Assembly: GCA_016617785.1 (NCBI GenBank)
Contig: JADILM010000001.1
Location: forward strand, 2,170,001 to 2,234,000
Direction of reading: 5' to 3'
Length of the DNA stretch: 64,000 nt
DNA from: Sporobolomyces roseus
Lineage: Eukaryota > Basidiomycota > Microbotryomycetes > Sporidiobolales > Sporidiobolaceae
Every line of letters starts with the position of its first letter. Positions within the stretch are counted from its first letter, which is position 1. Shown here in pieces: positions 12,317-24,400 of the stretch. Position numbers and translations under genes: made by a program. The notes under the pieces were generated by a model that saw only the letters and a list, made by a program, of their open reading frames with translations, had not been told where the DNA came from and did no database searches.

Positions 12317-13637
12317 ATGGTCTCTCACGACGCTTCCTCAGCGCCTTACAAGAAGCTCAAGGGAGAAGAACTCATCGAACAGCTCGAAGGAGATTACGAA
12401 TCCCGTAAATTTAGACTCGAATCCGTCCTCCACTGATTGTGCCACTGAGCTAATTTGTCATCCGTTTGCAGTCAAGAAAGGTAATTTTTGCGCACGTGTC
12501 GAAGCGAGCAAACGCTCAATAACCTTCGCTGATAGCTTCTTACGCTCCATGCTCGCTTGTTCGACAGGTGCTAACGAGGTCATCAAGTCCCACGACGATG
12601 ACTTGAGGCGTCACTGTCAACTCTCGCTCGAGAAACGACTCATCTTGAACCTGCGAGGCAAGTTCTTTCGATTCTCTCTTTTGTTACCGTGTTGCGCTCT
12701 AGACCCACCCAGTGGTATCGTCAATAGCCGAAGTGTCAGGTCAGCTAGGTGAGTCTTCTCATTTTACAGTGAGGACGTCTGCGAGATTGATTCTATTCGA
12801 CGATAATTTTACATGCAGAACATGCTGAAGCTGGCAGTGAAGCGGCCTTACGCAAGCAGATTCAACGTGTGGATCTCTTCTTGAGGGAGGTTGACGGAGA
12901 CCTCAAGAAGCAGCCGGAAGCAGCCAGCGAAGCGTCTCAAGGATCCTTCGACTTGCTCCATTCCGTGGTAAACTGCTCGTAACGAGTCATAGTGTACTCA
13001 ATCGCTGATACATTCCTTATACGTGAAGATCTATGCTTTGGATTTCTATGGTACGTCTAGCTCGTTGGTCTCCCGTCGTCCCCTGCTTCGCTGATCGTGC
13101 TTTGTTCATTCGAATGATCAGAAAAGAAACGTCAGCCGATCACTCCTACCACGACCGCCTTTCGTTTCCTAAAAGTACAGAGTTCTGACTTCTCTTTCTA
13201 GTATTGGCTTGGGAGGGGAGATTGGTCAAAGGGGAACCAAAGAAAAAGTCGTATTGGGAGAATGACGCTCAGGTCGAATCTTTCGTAAAGCTCTCTCGTT
13301 CCTCTTCTTATCGATTGGTGGTACTCTTCTGTCTGCTGAAGCTCTTATTCGTGTGTAGAACGCGCTCTTTGACAAGTATCGCAAGATTCTCCGCAAGGTC
13401 GAGAAACGTCTGGGCGTCATCGATGAGGACGCTCTTCGCAGAAGGGTGTCGGAACCTATCTCTACCTATGCGAAGGAAGAATTGTCGCTCGAAGAACGTC
13501 TGAAGAAGACAAAAGTTCGAACGAACACGCTTACTTCTGTCGATGAGGAAGAAGAATCCCTCTCGAAGGCTCGTCGAGCTCGAGTACCTTTCGCCGCTGG
13601 TAGCTATCGTCGTGCAGCCTTCTACTTTGATCAGTAA
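12317..13637 (+). CDS. Unrecognised helical protein, first of a tandem paralog pair
   Basis: No family recognised. Begins MVSHDASSAPYKKLKGEEL and is charged and helical throughout, with heptad-like stretches such as LRKQIQRVDLFLREVDGDLK and FDKYRKILRKVEKRLGV. Proposed exons: about 12317-12407, a 9-nt exon 12472-12480, 12568-12657, 12819-12967, a 22-nt exon 13029-13050, a 9-nt exon 13122-13130, 13202-13284, and 13359-13637 (TAA). Every junction keeps frame. The intron after 12657 begins GCAAGT, so it appears to be a GC-AG intron. The exon series, including the 9, 22 and 9 nt exons and all phases, is matched by the next gene, which strongly supports this model. Exon 5 uses an AAG acceptor. No signal peptide or membrane segment is seen. 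Possibly a coiled-coil structural or trafficking protein, but no function can be assigned. Confidence 0.6.
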
Positions 13638-14025
13638 ACTACACTCACTTCGCTTGTTCTTGCAAATTTTCGTTTCTTTGTTCAGTTCGACGATCATTTG
13701 CCGCCCGATAAAGCTCGTGTCGCTTGTCGTACGAGAGTAGCCTTGTCGATGATTCGTAGCCCTTCTCGGCGCTAGCATACACCAAGAAGTTTTCCTTCTC
13801 TGTCTATTCCCGAACCTTGTTTTGACGAGCGAGAAGGCGTTTCTTCCTTCCGAGCTTCGAAACTCACTCCGGTATCGTGTATCTGCGGCTAGAGTATGGC
13901 GGATTGCCGTGGATCACCACAGTAAACACCTCGAATATTCTCTCTCCTTCGATCTTTCCCTCGTTCTCCTCAGCTCACGCCTCTGTCCCTAACGCCAACG
14001 CCAACGCCAAAAACGTTCGCAAGTG
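13638..14025. other. Intergenic between the two tandem paralogs
   Basis: About 390 bp holding the 3' UTR of the first gene and the promoter of the second. A short AACGCC direct repeat (three copies, about 13991-14009) lies just upstream of the second gene's start. Nothing else stands out. Confidence 0.35.
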
Positions 14026-15236
14026 ATGTCCACTCTAAACGTTGCTCATCGACCTCGTCAAGGTCTTCGGCTACCTAGAGGAGAAAAGAACGGAAACCAA
14101 TTCATCGAATCAATCAGAACTTTCATCACAGAATGTAAGTCGATTGAAACCGTGGGACAGAGCTGAAGACTGACGTCGAACAACACTCTTGAAACGCCAG
14201 ATGATCAAGGTGAGCACCATCTCCTCGTGATTGGAAGATCAGCCTCTCACGCTTTTGCTGACCTCTTCGCATTCGACAGCTTCGTCCGATCTCGTCAACT
14301 TCAACCTCAGATACGAACACTGTTACACTATTCTACTTGAGATGGAACGTATCGATGGAAAACAACGTGAGCGCTATTTCATTCGAAACTTCTTTGCGTC
14401 GGCTGATCCACCCTGAGCGTGCATCGACAGAGTCGCTCAACGAAGAGTACTCTGAATTGCTCCGTAGTCGCAGTGGAGCGCACGGAAATCGTTCAGTCCA
14501 AGAGAACGACGATATCGAGCATCGCAAAGCTTTCCTTGCTCAAGAGCTTGGACACCTCGCTTTCCGCAGGAAGCAATTGAACCGTCGCTTCAACGAGATC
14601 TCTTGCGATTACGGGAGAGTACCTCATCCAGACGACGAGACCCCTCTCAACAGAGATCTCGACATCTTGACAGAAAATGTGCGACAACTCGTCAGTTGTT
14701 CCAAAGCATGATTTGATTCTGCAAGTATACTGACAAAGGCAAATTCGACTACAGGATGCGATGCTTGAGAAGTACCGTGAGTCCATGTCGTCGATACTTC
14801 GCATCCTCTTTCGATGACTGACCTCGACTTGATTGTGCGGTGTCCGCAGGACGATCTCGTACGAGCTCATCTTTTCCCTGGCAAGTCATGTGTACCTCTA
14901 TTGACCATTGACAAGGTCTAGTCAAGCGTTTGAGGGAACTCAAAGCAGAACGTTCGAATAGTGTCGCCTCGTTCTCGAACGAAGACCTTGCAGAAGCTGT
15001 GAGACGACTCTCCATTGTTCGAAGCCACCGAGTTTGACGAGCTCCTTTGATCGTTGTAGGGAGCGATCCTCGAAGAACGTTGTCAAATCGATCAGGACAT
15101 GGCTTCGCAAGTCGACAAAACGATCAGATTCACACAAGATCGTCTCCCTCAGCGAGAGGACACACGAATCGTTCAATGCGAGGAAGAGGAGACAAGCCAG
15201 TCGAGAGCGTTACGTCGAAGCCTTGCGCAACCGTAG
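14026..15236 (+). CDS. Unrecognised helical protein, second of a tandem paralog pair
   Basis: Begins MSTLNVAHRPRQGLRLPRGE; no family recognised. Mostly helical and charged (YSELLRSRSG, FRRKQLNRRFNEI, LKRLRELKAERSNSV, ILEERCQIDQDMASQVDKTI), consistent with coiled coil. Exons: 14026-about 14137, a 9-nt exon 14201-14209, 14280-14366, 14431-14690, a 22-nt exon about 14757-14778, a 9-nt exon 14850-14858, 14922-14998 and 15060-15236 (TAG). The 9-nt exon 14850-14858 uses donor GTACGA; it is the choice that keeps frame into the next exon, and a nearby GCAAGT would break it. Exon sizes and phases parallel the upstream gene, though the sequence is strongly diverged. Central exon 4 is longer than in the paralog (260 versus 149 nt). 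Function unknown. Confidence 0.6.
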
Positions 15237-15645
15237 AACGCCTTTGAGCGAAATCGCGTCGGTTGATCACGCTCTCGCAAAGAGCTACAGCAGCGAACTC
15301 TGCTCGAGGTTGGGTACTTATCGTAAAGGTGGAATCTATGCCGGGTTGGGTTTCTGAGGAAAGGAAAGTAGCTGTTTATCGAAAAATGTGCAAAGAGTTT
15401 GTTCTCCCTCGACGATACTTGCGCGCCGAGGCTTCGAGAGTGCAGATTGAGAGATGGTAGTGAAAGAAGTCTATTGGGTATTGCAGTAAGTCTATCGTGC
15501 GAGAGAAGAGAGCGAGAAAGAAGAGGAAAGAAACGGAAAGATGCGGCGGCGGCGAAGAGCAGAGGAATAATAACGAGTTATCGAAATGTATAGGATATGA
15601 AGTCGTAGAGGGGAAAAGTACAGTCGAGGGGTCGAGAATTGGAGA
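15237..15645. other. Convergent intergenic region
   Basis: About 400 bp between two genes that end toward each other, so it should hold both 3' UTRs. Open frames overlapping here on the plus strand are out-of-frame continuations of the upstream gene's last exon. No gene is supported. Confidence 0.35.
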
Positions 15646-17416
15646 TTACTTGGATCCTCTCAAGTAATCGATTCCTTTCTTCATTTGTTCGAGAGTCATG
15701 CTAGACGAGCACCAGACTCTACGTCAGAACTCGGCAGGTGATGAGGAAGGTACTGGAGAGAAGGAGACTCACAAGATAATGATAGTGTTGGGACTCAGTC
15801 GAATCCACGCAGGAGTCCAACCTCGGAATAACCAAGTCATTCCTTCGTTCTTGAACGAGTTGGCGATGACGGAGGAGACCGATGCTGAAGAGGAAGCATT
15901 CATTATCTGAAATCACATGGAGCGGCGTCAGATTGAGTGGTTCAGGTGTGGATAAAGAGCAGAGGGTGAGTTTACCCGAGATTTGATGACATCGAATGGA
16001 GCGCATATTGTTGTCGCGACGGTACCCTATAGCGTGAAGTAGGACATGAGCGATCGTGTTATCGGGGCGATCGAGGAAAAGGGAACTCACAGCGAGGAAA
16101 GAAGAGGTAAAGTGCAGTCCGAGTCCATCTTTCATCATATCCAGCGAGATGATCATGTTCTTGAAGACGTCGTAGCTTAAATCAGGACACAGCATCAATG
16201 ATCAGATCTGAGTTCCGAGCACACGCGACAGAGACGAGACGAGAGAGAAAGTGAACTCACGTTGCGAGCTGAGAAGCGTTCATCAGGACCGCTCGGGCGA
16301 CATTAGGCCCTACCCCTCGGAAGAGTGCTGCTCCACCTTCTTCCTTCACGATACGAAACACGCCGTCGAAGCTGTAACGAGGTACAGGTGGAACAAGAAT
16401 AGGAAAGATCGCAAAGGTCAGTTTGACTGTTCGACTTCAGAGATCACATCCGCTCCTCGCCTTCCTCAGACCGTCCGTGCGATGTCAAGTGAGAGAGGAA
16501 CTCACCAATGCTTGTAACCCAGCCGTTGTTCTACAGGTTTCGCAGCATCCGCCGTCATTCTCACCAACACGACATCTGCAGGGTTTCCCGCTACACCTCC
16601 GATCCCTCCTGCGACACTAGCAGCGAGTGCCATCTTCCAAGCTGGAAGGGTCGCTTCTCCAGGCTTCGTCAGCCGCTTCTTGAGTTCGTCGTAGATTCCG
16701 AATCGAGTGAGAGAATAGGTCATTTGTCGAAGGATTGACGCGGAGAGACCGGCGTAAGCTCCTCTTCGAAGACCTGCCGTTGTGGATAGAGAAGAGCGAG
16801 ATGGTGGTAATGGGGAGGAAGGGAACGGTTTGGAGGGAGGTGTTGAAGGGAGAGGATTCGGATTTTGCGAAAGGGAAGTTAGCAGCAAGTTTCGTCAGCT
16901 TCACGACTCGATCCCCTTGATAACGTAAGGTCTTGTGCTTACCGTCATTCTTTACACTACTCGTCAAAGTATGCAGCATTCCACTGTTCTTTCCCGTTTG
17001 CATTCGCCTGAATCTCAGAAATTCGTCTCATCAGCGCCTTGATTCCGCTTGTACAAGTGGAGCATAGTCCAAATAAGCCGATAACTCACACCTTTGCCAA
17101 ATCGAGAGGGTCTGCATGGTGTCGAAAGGAAGCGAAGAAAGGAAGGGTTCGAGGAAAGAGAGTGGAGGCCTTCAGCAGTCAGCGCGCTTTCTTGTAAGAG
17201 GCGAACAGATGTGAGGATTGCTTACGAGTGCATACTGCAGCCCAACTAGCCGCGGCACCTATTCGAGAGGAAAGGGAAAGAAACAAAAAAAGATGAGAAT
17301 TCTTGCAGGAGAAGGAGATGAGTGAACGAGAGCTTACCTCCTAGCCAGAATGGATACGATTTGGGTTTACCGAAAGGTGCTTTCGCTGGAGGAGCTCCCG
17401 CATTTGTGGTAGCCAT
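15646..17416 (-). CDS. DIC1: Mitochondrial dicarboxylate carrier (SLC25 family)
   Basis: A mitochondrial inner-membrane carrier that exchanges malate or succinate for phosphate. It reads MATTNAGAPPAKAPFGKP, then YPFWLGGAAASWAAVCTH and the first carrier signature PLDLAKVRMQTG. The second repeat has GNPADVVLVRMTAD, the third CAPFDVIKSRIMNA, giving the expected three Px[DE]xx[KR] motifs. The first, HPLDLAKVR, together with GIYDELKKR and LFRGWTPAWIRLSPN, is typical of yeast Dic1 and relatives. The protein ends MTLEQMKKGIDYLRGSK (TAA at 15646-15648). There are about eight exons. The intron between the exon ending VKNDG and the exon starting LRRGAYAGL is the longest, roughly 165 nt (near 16775-16945). 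Substrate choice within the dicarboxylate/oxaloacetate group is inferred from motifs only. Confidence 0.85.
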
Positions 17417-17975
17417 GGGAGATGAAAGGGAAGAGGGAAAACTTCTGTTTTGACGGATAGCCGGAAACTAGAGAGGAAGGAAGAAGGGAGGACGAAAGGA
17501 CTGGACCAGCCGGCTACGGAAACTCCTTGGTCGAGAGGGGTCGAAAGCGAGGAGAACGAGCGGAGAAGAAAAAGGAGAAAGTTTCCACAACTTGCGGGGC
17601 GATTTCGCAAGTTTCTGTCCGAGTCGTTCAACAGCGTCCTGGACGCGCGGAGACTCTCTCGTGTGAGTGTGTACAAGCGAGGAAAGCGAAAGCGAAGGAT
17701 TGGAACTGATTCGTCTTCGTTTCGCAAACAAAGCACTTTTATGGGTTTTGCTACACTATAGATACGATACAAACGAATACTAACGATTACTGACGATACT
17801 GATGATACTGATGCGGATGACGACGAGACCAGCTCGAATCTACAAATAAAGCGTGCGAAAGAGTCAGTTCTCCAAAACTTCGCAAAATCGAACGAGAATG
17901 AGAAAGACTCACGCGTTCCTTTTGTTTTGTAGTTCCTTGGCCGGAAGTGACATGGTACCCCTCGACGACCTGCGT
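17417..17975. other. Intergenic: 5' region of the carrier and 3' region of the APSES gene
   Basis: About 560 bp between two minus-strand genes. It should hold the promoter of the dicarboxylate carrier. On the minus strand a donor-like GTGAGT (about 17912) and a branch plus TTTGTAG acceptor (about 17845) lie downstream of the APSES stop codon. That suggests a 3' UTR intron, or an alternative last exon of the APSES gene. No separate gene is supported. Confidence 0.35.
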
Positions 17976-20634
17976 CTACCTGTCTTTCCCCTCATCCTGC
18001 GAGTCATTTCTGACTTGATCTTTCCTCTTTCTCGACAACTTTCTCCTTCCCCTTCCAGGACTCCCTTCCTCTCTCTCTTCTCCCTCCCCCTCATCAATTT
18101 CTATGTGACTACTCTTAGCTCTCTTCAACATAGGTTCTTCTTCCTCCGAACGATGACTGGGGAGAGAAGAGGGATAGTCTTTTTCGAGAGCGATAGCGGC
18201 GGCTTCGACTACTGAGGGTCCAGGTGAAGTGACAGTGGACGAAGGGATAGATGAGATGGCGGAAGAGTCTCGGGAGAACGGGAAAGGGGTCGAGGCATTC
18301 GTCCAGGGAACAGTTGAAGAAGACATCGAGGCGATTTGAGAGTCGAGAGGGGTCGTGGATCGAGTCGTAGTCGGCAAAGAATGGTGGTCCGGTATGCCTG
18401 AGAGCGATCGAGGAGCCGAGGTCGTGTTCGAAGTGAGTTTGCGAACGTCTTGTTCCTGAGCGAGATGCGGGCGGAATTCGAAGTGGTTTGCAGAATCGAT
18501 AGGAGTCTTGGTCGATGCGGGAGGTGTATCATTGTCGAACCAAGATACCTCACCGTTCGTAGCTGAAGTCGAAAGTCGATGGAGAACGGGACCGCTCGAA
18601 GTTGGATGAGGACAGAAATTGACTGGAACTTCAAAGAGTTGACTTGGTCGAGCGAGGGACGTTGACGAGAGGGGAGCGAGACCGTTGCGGATATTAGCGA
18701 GTGCGGAGGGAGTAATTCGAGTAGTCGGGAGAGGAGAAGGTTCTGGAATTCTCCTTCGACCGTCGTCGTCCTCCTCGACTTGTTGCATCTTGTTGATCGG
18801 ACGAGACTCGGGGAGAATCGGGAGAGGAAGTGTAGAGTTCGTGGCGGAAGGAGTCAAGCCTAATCCAACTTCGAGTCTTTCGAGGAATCCGATCAATCTT
18901 TGTTGTCTCTGCCTCTTCTCTTGTTCCTCCTCGTCGTCCCTCTTCCTCTTGCTCCCGCTCGACAGACCGTTGCTTTGAGGTACGCCGAAAGAATAGTCGT
19001 CTTGTAGAATCGCTCGTCCTTGACAAGCTTGGACGAGTTGAGCCGTTCGTTCTCGGTTCGTCGGAGTGAAGAGCCAATCGACCAAATTCGGTTCGAATAG
19101 CGGGTAGAGCTGATCCACCAAGTCGTATTCTTTGGCTAGTCGAAGAGCAGCTTTAAGAGGAAGCCTAGAAGACGAAGAGGATTCAGCTTTACTTTCGAGA
19201 GGATGAGAGGAGAGGAAGAAACACTTACCAAACACCTTTGAGTGCTACCGTTCCTTTGCGGTACACGTCTCTCTCGTCTTCATTCTTCAAGATCATATCC
19301 CTCTTGCCCCTCGTCATTCCAGACATGTTGAGCAGCTTTGTGCAGTTGATCCAGTCGATGTCTGAAAATCCAGCAAAGTTATCGTCAGTCTCGAGGAAAT
19401 GCGAGAAGGTGAAGCTAGGGAAAACGTGCTCACCCATTCGCCTTGCAATGAGTGAACCATCAACGACGACTGAAAGAACCACGCAAAGCTCATCTTCGAA
19501 AAGTGTTGGCGAAACGACAACCGGAGCTTTGCCTCTAATTTCTCTCCCTCCTTGTTCGTGAACGCCTTTGCGTTTCAAGCTCCTTTCGAGAGGTAGGTGA
19601 GGAGTTCGCGCGGTCGGTTTGGTCTGATCGTAGCGAGTCGAACGGCGGAGTCCATGTCCATCTTCTCGGGAGTTCAAAGATGGACGAAGAGACCTCAAAC
19701 TCGAGGGCGGGATGTGGGGAGTCGAGCGAGTAGTACTCAGACTCGGGCGAGGTGCTTTCGATATCGATCGTGGGTTCGGAACAGGAGTTGAACGGGGTAT
19801 CGAGGGTATCGAATTGACCTCGTTTCCTTTCTTGACTGCCTTGACTGGTTTCGGGAGAGGCTGGGATTTTGAATGAGCTAGAGTCGGAGCTGGACGAGAG
19901 CGAGATTGCGGTTCTGGCGGACGGACTGGGAGAGGAGGGAGAGGTCGATACGAAGAAGTTGCAGACACAGGACGAGCTTGGAATCCTCCTCCTCCTACCA
20001 AAGACGGAGTGACTCCTTGGAAGCGAGCGAGCCATTCTTGTTCTGTCGGTGGACGAGAGATGAGGGGTAGTGGAAAAGGGTAAAGAGGGTGAGGATAGAC
20101 GGGAGGGATTTGGTGAGAATTGCAGTGAAGAGAAGGATAGGTCGAAGTGCTGAATCCATGAGGGTGGTGCGAGTAAGTCGGGGACTGCTGGTGCGTAGGT
20201 GGGTTCCAGATTGGCGGAGCGATGGAAGGCAGGAGAGGGGAGAAGTTGGCCGTCGAAGGAGAAGCTTGAGAGGAAGTCGATTTGGCGGTCGTCGGTCTCT
20301 CAATCGAAGAGCGTAGGGAAGAAGAAGGTCGTGTCGTCGTGATCTTGTCACTCCCGATCTCTGGAGTGTGTGGTGTTGATGTCAATCGATCGTACACAGA
20401 TCTTCTTCTCAAGTCCGTCGGAAAGTTCCGCGGAAGAGCCCTTGAATCTTTGATCGATGGAAGTGAGAGAGGTCGAGGGGATTTGAGGGATGACCTCGAG
20501 GAAAGGATGGAGGAGGGAGAGGGAAGAGGTCGAAGAGGAGGACGAGCTGTGGAATTTTCCATGTTCTTTCGATGTTCGTTGCAGGGAAGCGAGGACGGAC
20601 GAACGCTCGAGTGGAGGTTGAATGTTCGCTGCAA
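17976..20634 (-). CDS. APSES (KilA-N type) DNA-binding transcription factor
   Basis: Long Ser/Pro-rich N-terminus, then an APSES domain around residues 385-500: VLSVVVDGSLIARRMDIDW, NCTKLLNMSGMTRGKRDMIL, KNEDERDVYRKGTVALKGVW and LPLKAALRLAKEYDLVDQLY. This is the basic helix-loop-helix-like DNA-binding fold of fungal StuA/Mbp1/Xbp1-class regulators. After it come TPTNRERTAQLVQACQ and a basic, disordered C-terminal half with SKRKRDDEEE and GRGRRKLSRKRK stretches, probably nuclear localisation signals. Two introns are clear: one splits ARRM/DIDWINC (about 19380-19436, on the minus strand) and one splits GVW/LPLK (about 19165-19230). The start could be 20634 or the in-frame ATG at 20562 (MENSTARPP). 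No ankyrin repeats are seen, so it is not an Mbp1/Swi6-type protein. Target genes unknown. Confidence 0.8.
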
Positions 20635-21431
20635 GCGGTCGACGGGTGAGGGTCAGTCAACACTGCATCAGATTGGGAGATGATGCAGAACTCACTTTGC
20701 GTTTTGGTGAGTTCGAGGAGGGGGAAGAGAGAGGAAAGAGGAGAAGAAGTGTAGCGTATTCGACGGCTTGCCTTCGGAGGTTGATCGATAAGACGTGGAT
20801 ACCGAGGAAAGAACGATCAAACTGCATGGAAAAAGAAGGAAAAAATGAGGGTTTAGACCTTGATGTCCGCGGTTTCTCCGTCGTTTCCGAGAAGGTTAGA
20901 ACATATAGTGGGCTATGGGTGAGAGTGAGTCGCTAGAGGAGAGGCAGTCAAGAGGGAGAGTAGGTGTTGCGAAGTGAGCGACTCGTTTCCTGTTACTTTC
21001 CCGCTCAAAGATGACTCCTTCGCATCCTGCATCGTCACTGACCCGTGACACTTCAGCCCGGCAGGTACTCCCGACGGACGTTCGTTGAACTTTGTTCTTG
21101 AGTCTTTAGCCGATGACAGAGAGAGAGGGGTATAGACGGGTAAGAGTGGGTTCGTTTCGTGTTTAATCTTGCAACATAAGGAACTGAATACGAAAGAGAG
21201 CGATAGAGAGAGAAAGAAGTGAGTACGGGTGAAAACGAGAAGGGGACATGATAAAAGAGGAAAACGAAAAACAAGAAACGAAAAGAAATAAACCCTTGAA
21301 CGAACCACTACGACGACGACAACGAGTACTGATCTTGATACTGCTCGAAAAGGATAAAGTGCGAAAGGATATTGCGGCGTGGAAGGCTTGTGCGGAATGA
21401 TCCCGTGAACCGAAAGAGAGAGAGAAAGTGT
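20635..21431. other. Intergenic, about 800 bp
   Basis: Lies upstream of the APSES gene and downstream of the MIT-domain gene, both on the minus strand, so it holds the APSES promoter/5' UTR and the MIT 3' UTR. It is rich in purine (GAGA/GAAA) tracts around 21118-21300 on the plus strand. I see no conserved open frame on either strand. Confidence 0.35.
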
Positions 21432-24400
21432 CTATTCGCCAGATAACCAAGCTCCACCTCGCTTGACATCTGTGCGTTCAGCTCCACCTTATCAGCTCAT
21501 CGCGATAAGAGAGATACGATGGACGAGAGTGACGTACATTTATCCAACAGCATCCCTAAATCCTTCATCACAAATCGACAAATGACCGTCCCGAAGAACT
21601 CACTCGCTCTCCTCAATTGTCGTTCGAGTCGACGTCGTTCTGCGAGAGGTAAGAGAGTGTACGCTGTTGTTGCATCTTGAGAATCCGAGGTTGAAGCAGA
21701 GAGGAGTAGGGAGAGGTGATGATCTGAACAAACGAGACGATAATCAGTGATCGAGTTTTCGAAATCGGGAAGAGAGCTTAGAGGAGCTCACCGATACATT
21801 GACAAGACTTGAACAACCTCGCGATAGTTTCGACATAAGTAGCTTGAGAATCCAAACTATTCACACCCCATCTCGACATCAGTTCCTCCCCTTTCCTCCC
21901 GACTCAATGTAGAGAGAGAGAGAGATAGAGACTCACCTGACGTTATTCGAATTAGTTACCCTATCCAAACCTCTCTGAAACTTACTACTCCAACTCGCAA
22001 ACTGACCTCCCGCCGTACTTCCCTTCCTAGCTCCTCCTCCACCCAACGAACCATCCTTGATCAAATTCGCCCCATTCTCTTTACCACCCTTCTCCTTCTC
22101 CAACGACGACAACAATCCAAACTCTTTCCCCGTACCCTCCGCTGTCGCTGTCTGAGTGACATAGGGGATCGTCGAACCAATCCCTCCTCCAGCAGGACTC
22201 ACCAACCCTCCCAATTTCTTACTGAGAGTGTTTTGAACCCCTTCCAAAACCCCTTCGAACCCTTCCAATTCCTTTCCAAACCTTCTCGCTTCGTCTAGTA
22301 CCCATCTTTCACCTCCTACTCCTGAAGATAATGCAGTGTTTGCTAGTGCCGGTGAGAGGAGGGATTGACCTGATTGAGACAGAGTCAAGAGGGATGATAA
22401 CAAGAGTTCCATCGATCTTAATTTCGAATCCAATGAAACTAGTTTCGTTCCTGGTATTGACCAAACTTGTGAAGGGACGAAAAGTTTCTCCGAGAGGTAA
22501 CCACCACCTCCTCCTCCTCCTGCATTTGAAGGAACGAGGGAAATGACTGAAGATCTCGAAGGGTTTGGTGAAGAGGTAGGCATGGTAGCTAGGATGAGGC
22601 GCATGAGATGGAAAGGTCTTCGTACAGGTTGGATTGATAAGACTGTTTCTCTCGAACTAGCGGCGGTTCGATTTGGTGGTGAAGGTATTCCGATTCCTGT
22701 GAGAGTTGAGGGAACTGGATGATGGGACGGTAAGGGAGGTGGGAGGGATCGATCGGAGTAACGACCTGAAGTACTCGATCCTACTGAAGAGGAAGAGTTT
22801 GAGCGTCCTAGATTTGAGGAGGGGAATAAAGAGGTCGGGGTAGTAGGTGGTATTGAAGATTTCTTTGAAGAAGAAGAGAGGGACAAAGAAGGGAGATGAC
22901 GAGAGTTTGAGGAGGGGAGTTGGGTCAGGAGTGGTGGAACTGGTGGTGTAATCCCACTCGTGGTGGTGAAATCTGGACGTTTCCCTCCATTCCCAGGTTG
23001 ACTCAATGCCCTCAACCTACCGGCGAATCCTCTACCCTCTGCAACTGGCGCTCCGAATTCATCATATCCTCCTCCTTGCTCTGTTCGATGTGATTCAGAA
23101 CTTGGAGCTCTCACCACAATCGTAGCTTCCAACTCTCCTCGTCCTCCTTCCAATCTCCGTTGACTAATAGTACCACCCTTCGTACTATCACTCACCAAAC
23201 CCAGTTCTTCCTGTTGTTGTAATCTCCCATATTGTCCAATTCCAATCGAGAATTGAGATTTCGATGAACTATTCGAACCTTGTGATAAAGAGGGTACCAT
23301 GCCACTTGAAAACACTCCTCCTCCTTGTCCTTGTCCTTGTCCTTGTCCTTGTGATACAAGTGAAGCGGATCTCATTGGTCTCAAAACATTCCCTCCTCCT
23401 TCACTCGACATAGTTCTCCTCATCATACCTTCCGATCCGGAGAAACTAGTTTGACGTGAACCCATACTCGAAGAAGAGAGAGCCGGGAGGGTCGATTGAG
23501 TATAAACTGCACTAGCACTCGAACCTCTCCTCATAGGGGAAGAATTCGTTGCTGGGAAAGTAGAGGACGATAATAAGAGAGGGATTGAATTTTGTCGGTT
23601 TGGGGAAGGGCGAGGTGGGGTCGAAGTGAGAGAGGAAGTCGTGATGGGTAATGAGATTGGAGGGGAAATTGAAGTTGGCCAGTCTAAGGAAGGTTCCAAA
23701 GGATTTACTGAGGTGTTTTGTTCGTTGGAGCGAAGAGGGATCGGAGGTGGTGGATGATTAGGAGGAGGGGGAAGGGAATTTGTACGAGACATTGAAGTAG
23801 GTGGAGGAGGAGGAGGCGGAGGTAGGGAAGTTGAGGGTGGAGGAGCTGTTGGTGGTGATGGTTGAGGATGTGAAGTGGTAGGAGTGACGGAACCTGAATA
23901 AGTTGTAGAAGAAGAAGAAATTCCTTTCGCAGTTGAATCGGAAGCTGTACTGAGTGGTCTCTCTCGAAGGGATGGATTCAGGTAGGAAAGATCTTGGGAA
24001 GAAGAAGAAGAGAGGTGTTGGAGTGAAGTTGGGTGAGAGGTCGAAAGTGGGAGTTGAGCTATTCGAGGAATATTGTTGTAGGAGGTCGAGGATTGAGTTT
24101 GAGGGGAAGAAGGAGTTGAGGAGGAGGACAACATTGCTTGACCAACTAGAGATGGAGAGGTAGGACCGGTTGAACCGAGAGATGATGTGGAAGGTTTTGA
24201 TCGATGACCTGGTTGGAATTGAGGAGAGGAGGAGGAAGGAAGTTCTGTCGAAGATCTTCGTCGATGAAACCGCATCGAGGGTGAGGAAGCTGTTGTCGTA
24301 GGACTAGATTCTCCAGATTGTTGTTGTTGATCTACGTAACCATTCTTTCCTGTCGATGTTGTCGATGTAGAGGGTAAAACAGCAGCTGCTAAAGATGGTG

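Noticed and set aside
13991..14009. AACGCC triple repeat as a possible regulatory array
   Set aside because: Only three short units; nothing else supports a function.
14868..14921. A possible GC-AG intron starting GCAAGT in the second helical gene
   Set aside because: It breaks the reading frame. Using GTACGA at 14859 instead keeps frame and gives a 9-nt exon that matches the paralog.
21613..21615. An early stop for the MIT-domain gene
   Set aside because: It lies in a frame that does not follow from the phase of the preceding intron; the in-phase frame continues to KRGGAWLSGE and stops at 21432.
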